A stretch of 64,000 nucleotides of DNA from Thiodiazotropha sp040791665 (GTDB lineage: Bacteria > Pseudomonadota > Gammaproteobacteria > Chromatiales > Chromatiaceae), in assembly GCA_040791665.1 (NCBI GenBank), contig JBFNNX010000023.1, positions 62,001-126,000 on the forward strand, read 5' to 3'. This document shows, one piece after another, positions 36,041-45,192 of the stretch. The notes beneath the pieces are model-generated. The model worked only from the letters and a program-made list of their open reading frames with translations. It was not told where the DNA came from and ran no database searches. Positions within the stretch are counted from its first letter, which is position 1. The number at the start of each line of letters is the position of its first letter. Made by a program: the position numbers and the translations under genes.

Positions 36041-36405
36041 GATATAAATCAACCCACGAATGGACACCGATCACCGCAAACAAACAACAAAAGCCAAAAT
36101 ACGTGAAAAAAATTGTTTAGCGTGCGGTTTATAGATCAATAGGATTAGCACTTAACTTCGGTTAGAGTTCTGGATCCTTTGATACGCGTTGTCAGCTATC
36201 CACTGAAGGTTTTTCATCACAGGCGGAGACTCACTGAACCTGGACATGGGATAACATTTGCTTTCATTAGCGGTTTTGTTGAGTAATAACTATTAGGACT
36301 ACCGCAAAGAACAGGGACGGGGATTTGACAGCTTACCGCTGAAGCGGGGAAACTATGCCGCTTTATAAACCCGTACCGGGCTTTTCACAGAGAGGCGGAG
36401 CCAAA
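36041..36405. other. Spacer upstream of fabA with a family B repeat arm
   Basis: CCCACGAATGGACACCGATC at 36053 onward, running to about 36083, is a single arm of the CGCAAAT-type repeat; its partner arm is not seen. The rest should carry the fabA promoter, but no clear FabR or FadR palindrome is visible. An upstream in-frame ATG at 36355 would extend FabA by 17 residues and is not preferred. Confidence 0.45.
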
Positions 36406-36921
36406 ATGACCAGACAAAGCGCTTACAACCGCGATGAGCTTTTGAGTTGCGGCCAGGGTGAAATGTTTGGTCCGGGTAATGCACAACTTCCGACACCCAA
36501 CATGTTGATGATGGATCGCATCATCAAAATCTCGGATAACGGCGGAGAGTTCAATAAAGGAGAAATCCTGGCCGAACTCGATATCAATCCCGATCTGTGG
36601 TTCTTCGATTGCCATTTTCCCGGAGATCCGGTAATGCCGGGCTGCCTCGGTCTCGATGCCATGTGGCAGATGGTGGGGTTTTTTCTCGCCTGGATAGGCA
36701 ATCCGGGACATGGCCGGGCTCTGGGCGTCGGTGAGGTGAAGTTCACCGGCCAGGTGTTGCCAACGGCCAGGCAGGTTACCTACCACATCAACATCAAGCG
36801 GGTGATAGCCCGCAAGCTGGTTCTGGGTGTAGCCGATGGGGTGATGAAGGTCGATGGCCGTGAGATCTATTCCGCGAAGGACCTGCGCGTCGGTCTTTTC
36901 ACCTCCACCGACAATTTCTAA
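36406..36921 (+). CDS. fabA: 3-hydroxydecanoyl-ACP dehydratase/isomerase
   Basis: FabA dehydrates 3-hydroxyacyl-ACP and isomerises trans-2- to cis-3-decenoyl-ACP, the branch point to unsaturated fatty acids. The start at 36406 has GGCGGAG upstream and gives 171 residues, matching the known length. The active-site His lies in FFDCHFPGDPVMPG and the Asp in LGLDAMWQ. The transporter gene follows after 12 bp. No fabB was found adjacent. Confidence 0.96.
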   Translation: MTRQSAYNRDELLSCGQGEMFGPGNAQLPTPNMLMMDRIIKISDNGGEFNKGEILAELDINPDLWFFDCHFPGDPVMPGCLGLDAMWQMVGFFLAWIGNPGHGRALGVGEVKFTGQVLPTARQVTYHINIKRVIARKLVLGVADGVMKVDGREIYSAKDLRVGLFTSTDNF

Positions 36922-36933
36922 CCTCCCAGGCCG

Positions 36934-38178
36934 ATGGCCATGTTGCAGGGATTGACCGGTCTGTTCCTTATCCCTCTGCTAGCCTGGCTGATCAGCGAAA
37001 ACAGGCAGGCCTTCGACTGGCGCGTACCGGTTGCCGGGCTTCTCCTTCAACTGGTTCTCGCAATGCTGTTATTGAAGCTCTCCCTGTTCCAGGCACTGTT
37101 TATCCAACTCAACCAGATATTGCTGGCAGTACAGCAGGCGACAGAAGCGGGTACCAGCTTCGTCTTCGGTTATCTGGGTGGTGCCGAATCCCCTTTCCCA
37201 GAGAGCGACGGCGCTAGCAGCTTCATTCTCGCCTTTCGCGCCCTCCCGCTGGTGTTGCTAATCAGCGCCCTCTCAGCCCTGCTCTTTTATTGGCGGATAC
37301 TCCCGCTGGTGGTGAGATTCTTCTCATGGCTGTTGCAGAAGAGCCTGGGTATCAGCGGCGCACTGGGCCTGGGCGCGGCAGCCAATGTGTTTGTCGGCAT
37401 GGTGGAGTCACCGCTGTTGATCCGCCCCTATCTGAGTAAACTCACCCGCAGCGAACTCTTCAGCCTGATGACCCTGGGCATGGCAACCATCGCCGGCACC
37501 GTACTGGTACTCTACGCCAGCTTCCTCGAGGGAGTCATCGATAACCCAATCGGGCATCTGCTGACCGCCTCGCTGATCTCCGCACCCGCAGCCGTCATGA
37601 TCTCCCGGCTAATGGTACCCGAGACCCAACCCGGCACGGCCGGCGAGCTGCTCGATATACAGCCGGCCAGCAGCAGCATGGAGGCGATCACCAATGGAAC
37701 CATGGAGGGATTGAAACTGCTGGCCAACATTGTCGCCCTGCTGATCGTATTGGTCGCCCTGATCAGCCTTCTCAACCAGACTCTTGACCTGTTGCCGGAT
37801 ATCGCAGGGGAACCAGTGAGCCTGCAGCGCCTCCTCGGCTGGTTGATGGCCCCGCTGGCATGGCTCATGGGCATCCCCTGGTCTGAAGCGAACACCGCCG
37901 GATCCCTGCTTGGCACCAAGACGGTCCTCAACGAACTCTTGGCCTATATTGATCTTGTCCACTTACCGGCGGATGCTTTGGGAGAGCGTAGCCGACTGAT
38001 TCTCACCTATGCCCTCTGCGGGTTCGCCAATTTCGGCAGCTTGGGTATCATGCTCGGAGGACTGGTATCGATGGTACCGGAACGTCGCAGCGAGATCGTC
38101 GCCTTGGGCATGAAGTCGATTGTCGCCGGCACACTGGCTACCCTGCTCACCGGTACGGTGGTCGGTCTGATATGGTGA
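36934..38178 (+). CDS. Concentrative nucleoside transporter (CNT/NupC family)
   Basis: The 414 residues form a polytopic membrane protein with about ten hydrophobic segments. CNT-family signatures are visible: the GTSFVFGYLGG segment near residue 75, GAAANVFVGMVESPLLIRPYL near 150 and GTKTVLNELLAY near 330. Such proteins import nucleosides with Na+ or H+. It follows fabA by 12 bp and is probably co-transcribed, although no functional link is obvious. The specific nucleoside cannot be told. Confidence 0.88.
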   Translation: MAMLQGLTGLFLIPLLAWLISENRQAFDWRVPVAGLLLQLVLAMLLLKLSLFQALFIQLNQILLAVQQATEAGTSFVFGYLGGAESPFPESDGASSFILAFRALPLVLLISALSALLFYWRILPLVVRFFSWLLQKSLGISGALGLGAAANVFVGMVESPLLIRPYLSKLTRSELFSLMTLGMATIAGTVLVLYASFLEGVIDNPIGHLLTASLISAPAAVMISRLMVPETQPGTAGELLDIQPASSSMEAITNGTMEGLKLLANIVALLIVLVALISLLNQTLDLLPDIAGEPVSLQRLLGWLMAPLAWLMGIPWSEANTAGSLLGTKTVLNELLAYIDLVHLPADALGERSRLILTYALCGFANFGSLGIMLGGLVSMVPERRSEIVALGMKSIVAGTLATLLTGTVVGLIW

Positions 38179-38249
38179 ATGAAAGAAGTTCTGATTCTTC
38201 AGGACTTGTGTATGCTTGCAACAACCGAGTGAAATAACCCGGAACTTAT

Positions 38250-40220
38250 TTGATGAAAAGCCTTTGGAATGACATCGCAGCAGCAGAATGCAAGAGTGAA
38301 CTGGATCTACGCGTCTACAGCTCACGCCTGCTGGGTGCAGATCCATCGCTGGTGCTGCATGGTGGCGGCAATACATCGGTAAAAATCAGCGAACCAAACC
38401 TGTTCGGTGAGGAGGAGAAGATCCTCTACGTTAAAGGTAGTGGCTGGGATCTGGCAACAATCGAACGTGAGGGTTTCACCCCCGTACGCATGGACCATCT
38501 GTTGCGACTGGCCCAGCTCGAGTCACTCAGTGACAGCGAAATGGTAAACCAGTTGAAGACCCAACAGACCCTGGCCGTTGCACCAACGGCATCGGTAGAG
38601 GCGATCCTGCATGCGGTTCTGCCCTTCAAATATGTGGATCATACCCATGCGGATGCCATCATAACGCTGACTAACACGCCTCAGGGGGAAAAGACCATTC
38701 GCGAACTCTACGGCGACCGGGTAGTCGTCATTCCCTATGTGATGCCCGGCTTTGATCTGGCGAAGTCCGTGGCAACGCTGTTTCCTTGCAGTGCCCATCA
38801 AGACACCGTCGGCATGGTGCTGATGAATCATGGCCTGTTTACATTTGGCGACACGGCACAACACGCCTATGAACACATGATCCAACTGGTTGACGAGGCC
38901 GAACGCTATATACAGCAATCGGGGGCCTGGGAACTGCCTCTGCACTGTACGGAACATGCAACACGGCCGAAACTACTGGCAGATCTGCGCAAGGAGATCT
39001 CCGATGTCGCAGGGTTTCCGGTTATCCTACAGAGCCATCGAAGTCACGCAGAGCTTGCATTCTGCCAACGACAAGACCTTGCGAAGATCTCCCGAAGCGG
39101 ACCTGCCACGCCCGACCATGTCATCCGCACCAAACAGCTACCTATGCTGGGCAGGGATGTAATCGAATACGTGGCGGACTATCAACGCTATTTTGAACAT
39201 CACGCCCCCTCAACCAGGACCCCTGTGGAGATGCTCGATCCGGCACCCAGAGTCGTACTCGACGCGGAACTCGGCATGCTCTGTGTCGGTAAAAACAGCC
39301 GCGATGCGGGTATCGTTGCCGACATCTACCGACACACCATGACGATCATCCAGCGGGCGGTAGTGCTGGGAGGCTGGCATGCCCTTCAGACTCAGGACAT
39401 CTTCGATGTGGAGTATTGGGAACTGGAGCAGGCAAAGCTGCGTAAAAACGGTCAGCCTCCCCCTTTCCAGGGGGAGGTGGCGATTATCACCGGTGCCGCC
39501 TCGGGAATCGGCAAGGCCTGTGTCGAATCGATGCTGCAACGAGGCGCCGCTGTCATCGGATTGGATAAAACCCCAGCTATCGTCGATCGGTTCACTCATA
39601 CAGACTTCCTTGGCGTGCACTGTGACATCAGCGACACCGATGGCGTCAAAGCGGCGCTGGAGAGGGCGGTATTGCGTTTCGGAGGTGTAGATATGCTGGT
39701 TCTAAACGCGGGTATCTTCCCTGGTGGCTGCCCTGTATCAGAGCTGGATGATGATCAGTGGCGTCAAGTCATGGACATCAATCTGGACGCAAATCTGGGC
39801 CTGTTGCGGGAGTGCCACCCCTATCTTAAACGGGCTCCCCGCGGCGGCAGGATCGTCGTCATCGGATCCAAAAACGTACCCGCACCGGGACAGGGAGCCG
39901 CCGCCTATTCCGCATCCAAGGCCGCTTTGACACAGCTGGCAAGGGTTATTGCGTTAGAGTGGGCGAGTGATGCCATCCGCATCAACACACTCCATCCCGA
40001 TGCCGTTTTCGATACCGGCATTTGGACAGAAGAGGTCCTGGCCGCCAGGGCGAAGCACTACGGAGTCAGCATCGCCGAATATAAAAAACGCAATCTGATG
40101 AAGTGCGAAATCAGCAGTAAAGATGTGGCCGAACTGGCCTCAGAGCTTTGTGATCAGCGATTCAGCAAGACTACAGGCGCACAGATTCCGGTGGATGGCG
40201 GTAATGATCGGGTGATATAG
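38250..40220 (+). CDS. Bifunctional class II aldolase / short-chain dehydrogenase
   Basis: The 656 residues are a fusion. Residues about 10-400 form a class II aldolase/adducin domain with the metal-binding pair in VDHTHADAI and the NHGLFTFG segment. Residues about 410-655 form an SDR Rossmann domain with AIITGAASGIGKACVESM, LNAGI and the catalytic YSASK. The architecture matches RhaD/YuxG-like enzymes that cleave and oxidise sugar phosphates or lactaldehyde-type intermediates; the true substrate is unknown. It stands alone, convergent with oxyR, with a solo repeat end in the gap. Confidence 0.9.
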   Translation: MMKSLWNDIAAAECKSELDLRVYSSRLLGADPSLVLHGGGNTSVKISEPNLFGEEEKILYVKGSGWDLATIEREGFTPVRMDHLLRLAQLESLSDSEMVNQLKTQQTLAVAPTASVEAILHAVLPFKYVDHTHADAIITLTNTPQGEKTIRELYGDRVVVIPYVMPGFDLAKSVATLFPCSAHQDTVGMVLMNHGLFTFGDTAQHAYEHMIQLVDEAERYIQQSGAWELPLHCTEHATRPKLLADLRKEISDVAGFPVILQSHRSHAELAFCQRQDLAKISRSGPATPDHVIRTKQLPMLGRDVIEYVADYQRYFEHHAPSTRTPVEMLDPAPRVVLDAELGMLCVGKNSRDAGIVADIYRHTMTIIQRAVVLGGWHALQTQDIFDVEYWELEQAKLRKNGQPPPFQGEVAIITGAASGIGKACVESMLQRGAAVIGLDKTPAIVDRFTHTDFLGVHCDISDTDGVKAALERAVLRFGGVDMLVLNAGIFPGGCPVSELDDDQWRQVMDINLDANLGLLRECHPYLKRAPRGGRIVVIGSKNVPAPGQGAAAYSASKAALTQLARVIALEWASDAIRINTLHPDAVFDTGIWTEEVLAARAKHYGVSIAEYKKRNLMKCEISSKDVAELASELCDQRFSKTTGAQIPVDGGNDRVI

Positions 40221-40239
40221 ACAGCTGCTATCGCTGCCC

Positions 40240-40262
40240 AGGGCCTGACAACACTAATCCCA
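40240..40262. repeat. Solo terminal repeat of MITE family A
   Basis: GGGCCTGACAACACTAATCC closely matches the left end of the elements at 115 and 10273. No right end or core is found nearby, so it is a relic or a partial insertion. Confidence 0.55.
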
Positions 40263-40311
40263 GGCATGGAACAGCACCCCATCAGAGAGACAAAGATTGA
40301 ATTGGGAGCGG

Positions 40312-41262
40312 CTAGCCCACAGCCAGTTGGGCGGGTTCTGAAACCAGACTCACCCCATGCAGCTGACAGGAGCGAATCGATTCCCAAAGCAGATCTACCG
40401 CCTGCGGACGAGGAAAGCTTTTCCGCCAGGCCATCCCAATACGGCGCTGAGGCGACTTCACCGCCAATGGCCTTGTGGTAAGCAGGTCCCAGCGCAGATA
40501 TTCGGTTCCAATCGCTGTATCGGGGAGTAGTGTGATGCCGATTCCGCTTGCCACCATGTAGCGAATCGTCTCCAACGAACCACCTTCCAGATTCTCCTGC
40601 TGATTCGCGTCACCATTGCCCTTGTTTACACAACCGGGACAGATCTGCTTTACCTGTTCGCGAAAACAGTGGCCCTCACCCAGCAACAGAACGTTTTCTC
40701 CCTGAAGCTGTTGAACCGTGATCGATTCAAACTCGCTCAGCGGATGTTTCATGGGTAACAGCACTGAAAAGGATTCATCGTAGAGCGGACGGGTAACAAT
40801 ACCCGGTTCGTCATAGGGGAATGAGATAAGGATCACATCCAAATCCCCCTGCTTCAACTGTTCAGTGAGTACGGCAGTGTAGTTTTCCCGGATCACCAGG
40901 GGCATATCACTCGCCAGTTGTTTGAGTTGCGGCACCAAGTGAGGAAACAGATAGGGTCCTACCGTGTAGATGGCACCCACCCGCAGCGGACCCACCAACT
41001 GGTCAACACTCTGGCTGGCGAGCTGACGTATCATGCCCGCTTCCTCCAACACCCGCTGTGCCTGGGTCACGATGCGCTCACCGGCGGCAGTCAGACTCAC
41101 CTCACCCTGACCACGCTCAAAAAGTCCTACACCCAGCTCCTCCTCCAGTTTTTTCACGGCCACACTGAGGGTCGGCTGGCTCACATAACAGGCCTCTGCC
41201 GCATGTCCGAAATGGCGTTTTTGCGCCACTGCCACGATGTATCGGAGTTCGTTAAGTGTCAT
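40312..41262 (-). CDS. oxyR: Hydrogen peroxide-responsive LysR regulator OxyR
   Basis: The 316 residues have an N-terminal LysR helix-turn-helix (HFGHAAEACYVSQPTLSVAV) and a C-terminal LysR substrate domain. The redox cysteines fall exactly at C199 (GEGHCFRE) and C208 (QICPGC), as in E. coli OxyR, so peroxide activation by a disulfide is expected. An extra Cys at 211 and an inserted Gln/Asn-rich stretch (about 213-223) follow. It fits the redox-rich content of the region, but no peroxidase or catalase gene is adjacent. Confidence 0.96.
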   Translation of the reverse strand: MTLNELRYIVAVAQKRHFGHAAEACYVSQPTLSVAVKKLEEELGVGLFERGQGEVSLTAAGERIVTQAQRVLEEAGMIRQLASQSVDQLVGPLRVGAIYTVGPYLFPHLVPQLKQLASDMPLVIRENYTAVLTEQLKQGDLDVILISFPYDEPGIVTRPLYDESFSVLLPMKHPLSEFESITVQQLQGENVLLLGEGHCFREQVKQICPGCVNKGNGDANQQENLEGGSLETIRYMVASGIGITLLPDTAIGTEYLRWDLLTTRPLAVKSPQRRIGMAWRKSFPRPQAVDLLWESIRSCQLHGVSLVSEPAQLAVG

Positions 41263-41499
41263 AACCTATAGTGTAGCCGCTAAGATAGAAAAAACTAATT
41301 GGCTTAAAAAATGTTAACCCCTCAACAGAAATCGAAGGAGAATATGGAATAATCCCTAAGCATAGGGCAAAGAAGTAAAAAAGTGGTTTTTGCTTTAGCA
41401 AATCCTGTTCTAATATTATGGCAATATGACAAGGGTCCTGATGGGGCGTGGAGAGATAAATTGCTCGTCAGACTAAAAAACAGAAAAGCGAACCGTTCT

Positions 41500-42339
41500 A
41501 TGGGCAGCAGTCCTGACAATCAGCCGCCAAATTTCAAGCAGCTCCCCGCTGAGAGTCTCAATCTGCTGCAACTGACGGACAGTCACCTCTATGCCGACCC
41601 TTCGCGCTGCCTTTTGGGAATCAATACTTTAGAAACATTTGACCATGTGCTTGCCCAGGCACTGCAGGAAACCGGCAATCCGGATTTCATTCTGGCCACT
41701 GGCGATCTGGTGCATGATGCCTCTGACTCAGGCTATAAACGGCTGCTAGGCAGATTACAGCTGACCGAAATCCCCACATACTGCCTGCCCGGGAACCACG
41801 ATATACCGGGCAAGATGAAACAGATCCTGAATCAGGACAATGTACACTGTATTCCGAGTGTGCAGGCGAAAGGCTGGTCCTTGATATTCCTTGATTCGAC
41901 CATAGCCAATAGTGACAGCGGCCGTATCGATGAGAATCAACTGGAACTACTGGGAGTGCTGTTGCGGGCCCATGCCGACAAACACACCATGATCTGCCTG
42001 CATCACCATCCGGTTCCTGTCGGCAGTCGCTGGATGGATACCATGGTGCTGGAGAACCCGGACGCCTTCTTCAAATTGATCGATGCTAATCCGCAGGTCC
42101 AGGCGGTCCTCTGCGGACATATCCATCAAGTATTTGACACCGAATACAGAGGTGTACGCTTGATGGGCTCGCCCTCGACCTGTGTGCAGTTCATACCCAG
42201 GGTCGACGACTTCGCCATCGACGCCACTCCGCCAGGCTATCGATGGTTGAGTCTGCAACCCGACGGCACCATCCTGACGGGTCTCAACTCACTGCCGAAA
42301 ATTCCATCGGGCCTCGATCTGGCTTCCATGGGGTATTGA
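41500..42339 (+). CDS. cpdA: 3',5'-cyclic-AMP phosphodiesterase
   Basis: This metallophosphoesterase hydrolyses cAMP to AMP. The start at 41500 gives 279 residues, close to E. coli CpdA (275); an open extension back to GTG 41383 is not supported. Metal-binding motifs are in order: LTDSHLYAD, TGDLVHD, GNHDIPG, HHHP (after MICL) and CGHIHQ. The N-terminal Gln/Pro-rich 20 residues may be a flexible lead. It diverges from oxyR. Confidence 0.93.
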   Translation: MGSSPDNQPPNFKQLPAESLNLLQLTDSHLYADPSRCLLGINTLETFDHVLAQALQETGNPDFILATGDLVHDASDSGYKRLLGRLQLTEIPTYCLPGNHDIPGKMKQILNQDNVHCIPSVQAKGWSLIFLDSTIANSDSGRIDENQLELLGVLLRAHADKHTMICLHHHPVPVGSRWMDTMVLENPDAFFKLIDANPQVQAVLCGHIHQVFDTEYRGVRLMGSPSTCVQFIPRVDDFAIDATPPGYRWLSLQPDGTILTGLNSLPKIPSGLDLASMGY

Positions 42340-42362
42340 TCGGCGGTCAGTAAAAAAAATTA

Positions 42363-43073
42363 TCAATCCAGAACAACTTCGACGGAAGATTTCACCCGCA
42401 TGCTGTTCTCGCCGTGCTCGATTCGCAGCGCAAGTATCTCTACACCAAACTCCCGGACAACCCGACGCAGCGTCTCTCCATAGTCCGGGTCGATCTCGTC
42501 AGCAGGTTGAAAGTAGTCGCCCTCCGGACGATTCAGGGCATAGACCATGACCCCTCTATATCCTTGCCGACAAGCATCGGTGAGCTGATGCAGGTGTTTG
42601 CGGCCACGCAGGGTCACCGCATCGGGAAAACTCAATCCAGCCCCCTGCCACAGGGTCACATTCTTGACCTCCACCCAGGCATTGGCCCGTTCGCCCTCGG
42701 CAAGGTAGAGATCAAACCTCGATTTCTCGTCATTATTCCTGTATACGACTTCTCGGCGAATGCTACGATAACCGCATAAACTATCCACCTCCCCGCCCCT
42801 CACCGCCTCCTCGACGACCGGGTTGGTGCGACCGGTGTGTACACCAATCCAGCCTTGACCCATATCCACTCTCTCCAGGGTCCAAGCCAGCTTGCGTTTC
42901 GGATTGACGCTGCGACTGATCTGCACCGGTGCTCCGGGTTGCCAGCAGCCGAGCATGCTGCCGGTATTCGGGCAGTGCGCGGTCACTACCTCGCCATCGG
43001 GCAATTCTATATCCGCGAGAAAACGCTTATATCGTCTGAGAATTCTTCCATCGGTAAGCGGTGGTAGTTGCAT
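42363..43073 (-). CDS. sfsA: Sugar fermentation stimulation protein homologue
   Basis: The 236 residues match SfsA along the full length: RRYKRFLADIELPDGEVVTAHCPNTGSM at the N-terminus (an OB-like part) and an endonuclease-like C-terminal half with VEVKNVTL and FPDAVTLRGRKHL. E. coli SfsA binds DNA and affects maltose metabolism, but its reaction is unclear. The conserved Glu-Val-Lys suggests a nuclease-type active site. It is convergent with cpdA and divergent from the secreted-protein gene. Confidence 0.94.
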   Translation of the reverse strand: MQLPPLTDGRILRRYKRFLADIELPDGEVVTAHCPNTGSMLGCWQPGAPVQISRSVNPKRKLAWTLERVDMGQGWIGVHTGRTNPVVEEAVRGGEVDSLCGYRSIRREVVYRNNDEKSRFDLYLAEGERANAWVEVKNVTLWQGAGLSFPDAVTLRGRKHLHQLTDACRQGYRGVMVYALNRPEGDYFQPADEIDPDYGETLRRVVREFGVEILALRIEHGENSMRVKSSVEVVLD

Positions 43074-43217
43074 AGTGATCGTGTATTATTTCATTATGAC
43101 GGTTTTATGGCAGTCGATAAGGTACATGCTTCTTCCTATCCACACATATTACATAATTAAAATTCGTAGCTTCATAACTATCGAATCAAACGACCAATGC
43201 AGTCGAGGGAGCTGATA

Positions 43218-43910
43218 ATGAAATCCAAGGTATGGCTGTTAATCAGCGGCGCATTATTGATCTCCATCCATCTTCAGGCAGACGATTCAGACTACAGCAA
43301 CAGGCAATTTAGCGTTAATCCTGGAAACATGATGGGTGGCATGTTCAACCCGATGCGTAATTTTTTTGGCGGCTCAAACAGATATTCTGATGACTACTAC
43401 AACTACCGGTATACTCCACCCCCTGCCTATCAACCGGGTTATGGCTATCCAGGTGCAGCTCACGGTTATCCGCCTGTACATCCGGGCTTCCAGCCACTAC
43501 CGCAAGCCGGTGGCTATTCCACAAGTAATCCCAGACAGCAACCTCCGGCGCCCACAGTCAATGCAGAGCCCCCTCAGACGCCATCAACCCCCAGCTATGG
43601 CCCCGCAGTTTCCGATCAACCTGTCTATGGCGAGCAATTCCGTTTCCGCCCACTGAATAACGAGCAGTTAACGGGTAAAACCATGCAGGCAACCACAAAG
43701 GGGGGTGCCGAGATATCCGTTCCAGCAACCGGGCAACCCCTTGCTCCCTTGAGCTATCCAGCCACACAGCAACCGGTTGACCAGACCACCGGCACTCAGG
43801 GCATGCACAGCATGGAACAGAATTTTAGGCCAAATCCGCAGTTACCATCCGGAACACAGCAGAATCAGATGAAATTCAGGCCCCTGGACAAACCAGGCTA
43901 TTCGGAATAG
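43218..43910 (+). CDS. Secreted Pro/Gln/Tyr-rich low-complexity protein
   Basis: The start at 43218 has GAGGGAG upstream and opens a signal peptide (about 1-21); a start 21 bp earlier would lengthen its front oddly. The mature 209 residues are rich in Pro, Gln, Tyr, Gly and Asn, with runs such as YGYPGAAHGYPPVHPGF and QPVDQTTGTQG. The motif FRFRPLN recurs as KFRPLD near the end. No enzyme motif is present. It may be an envelope-associated or surface protein of disordered character. Confidence 0.7.
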   Translation: MKSKVWLLISGALLISIHLQADDSDYSNRQFSVNPGNMMGGMFNPMRNFFGGSNRYSDDYYNYRYTPPPAYQPGYGYPGAAHGYPPVHPGFQPLPQAGGYSTSNPRQQPPAPTVNAEPPQTPSTPSYGPAVSDQPVYGEQFRFRPLNNEQLTGKTMQATTKGGAEISVPATGQPLAPLSYPATQQPVDQTTGTQGMHSMEQNFRPNPQLPSGTQQNQMKFRPLDKPGYSE

Positions 43911-43913
43911 TTA

Positions 43914-44010
43914 ACTAGGGGCCGTTATTCCGCCCAGCGGCGTTATGGTTCGTCCATATAGAGCAACAACACCTCGCTCGTGCTGCCTGGCTGGACGAAA
44001 AACAGTTTCA
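43914..44010. repeat. Degraded core of MITE family A
   Basis: CCCAGCGGCGTTAT, then an ACACCTCGCTC segment and CTGCCTGGCTGG, follow the hairpin core of the copy at 115-384 in the same orientation. A left end TAGGGGCC is recognisable, but no proper right end is. Confidence 0.6.
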
Positions 44011-44082
44011 GCGTGGCCGATGGGATGAGCGTAGACTGGCCCCGGTACTCCTTCAAGACGATACTGCAGTGTCCACCAAGAC

Positions 44083-44379
44083 TCAGGCGATGCTGAAGCT
44101 CGGATAATCGCGATAATCGATCGCCTCGCAGGAGACACCGGTCACCCTGGCATCCGCCGGACCTTTGCTTAACCAGGACTGCAGGGCCTCGATCGCCTCT
44201 ACGCTCCCGCATGCCACAACCTCCACACGACCGTCATGGAGATTTTTGGCATAGCCTTTGATACCCAGTTGCTGGGCTTCGTGTCGAGTTGTCGCCCGAT
44301 AGAAGACGCCTTGCACCTGTCCTGCCACATGACAGCGAACACAGATCTTCACAGCGCCATTGTCAGCTCTTTCATTCAT
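44083..44379 (-). CDS. acyP: Acylphosphatase
   Basis: This small enzyme (98 residues) hydrolyses acyl phosphates such as acetyl phosphate. The phosphate-binding loop GQVQGVFYR (with catalytic Arg near residue 28) and the conserved Asn in GYAKNLHDGRVEV are intact. A Cys-rich start (VRCHVAG) is slightly unusual. Its ATG lies within the end of the hlyD-like gene (8 bp overlap), so it is the last gene of a minus-strand operon. Confidence 0.94.
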   Translation of the reverse strand: MNERADNGAVKICVRCHVAGQVQGVFYRATTRHEAQQLGIKGYAKNLHDGRVEVVACGSVEAIEALQSWLSKGPADARVTGVSCEAIDYRDYPSFSIA

Positions 44380-45175
44380 CGCTCAGCCTCACAACCGCCT
44401 TCTCGCCGGCACGAATCACCCTATCTGATGCGGAGGAAAACACAACCTCCAGCAGATACCTTGAACCATTGGCATCCCGCGCTACCGGATGCATACCCAG
44501 CCTGTGGATCGTGCCATGCAACCATTGCCCATGCACGCCTACCTGCACTCCCATACCCTGTTTCAATCCATTCACAGTGCGCTCATCGATCTCGGCAAGC
44601 GCCTTCATTCGACTGTTGTCAAACAGTGTCATCAACGGCACCGCCGAATACCGATTGATTACCGCTTGACCGGGTTGCACATGAATCGACTCCACAACCC
44701 CATCAAAAGGCGCGGCTATACGACTGTACTCCCGTTGCAATCGGATCGTGACCAATTTGGCTTCCGCTTCGCGATAGGCAGCATCCGAAGTGGCCGCGGC
44801 AATCTCGGCCTGCTTCCGTTCATGGTCTGACAGCAGGGTTCGATCGTAGAGCTCCAATGCTCGGTCCAACTCTCGTTTTGCCTCTTCATTCTGCTGAGAA
44901 GTCGCTTCGAGGCGCGATGCCGCAGCGGCAAGCCTTGACTGATATCTTCGCTGATCAAGCTCCAGAAGCACCTCCCCACGCTTTACAGAGGCCCCCACGT
45001 CCACATTGACACGACTCACCATACCGCTGACCAGGGTGGTCAGTTCCGCCCTGTTGTTCCAGTCGGTGACGGCCTCCAGGTCCCGCGCGAACAACTGGCT
45101 GCCGAAGAACAGACAGGTAATTGTTAGCCCGGCGACCAGGTATGTCGTATTCAGGACTTCTCGCATAACCTTCAT
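44372..45175 (-). CDS. HlyD/RND-type periplasmic adaptor (membrane fusion protein)
   Basis: The 267 residues have a signal peptide, then the biotinyl-lipoyl-like half (VNVDVGASVKRGEVLLELD), an alpha hairpin (about 75-140), the second lipoyl half (SRIAAPFDGVVESIHVQPGQ) and a beta barrel. Such adaptors link an inner-membrane pump to TolC. It is rather short and no pump gene accompanies it. It sits directly downstream of a tolC-like gene (17 bp) and upstream of acyP, so the pump must be encoded elsewhere or the pair has another role. Confidence 0.88.
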   Translation of the reverse strand: MKVMREVLNTTYLVAGLTITCLFFGSQLFARDLEAVTDWNNRAELTTLVSGMVSRVNVDVGASVKRGEVLLELDQRRYQSRLAAAASRLEATSQQNEEAKRELDRALELYDRTLLSDHERKQAEIAAATSDAAYREAEAKLVTIRLQREYSRIAAPFDGVVESIHVQPGQAVINRYSAVPLMTLFDNSRMKALAEIDERTVNGLKQGMGVQVGVHGQWLHGTIHRLGMHPVARDANGSRYLLEVVFSSASDRVIRAGEKAVVRLSDE

Positions 45176-45192
45176 TATCCTTATCTCCCAAT

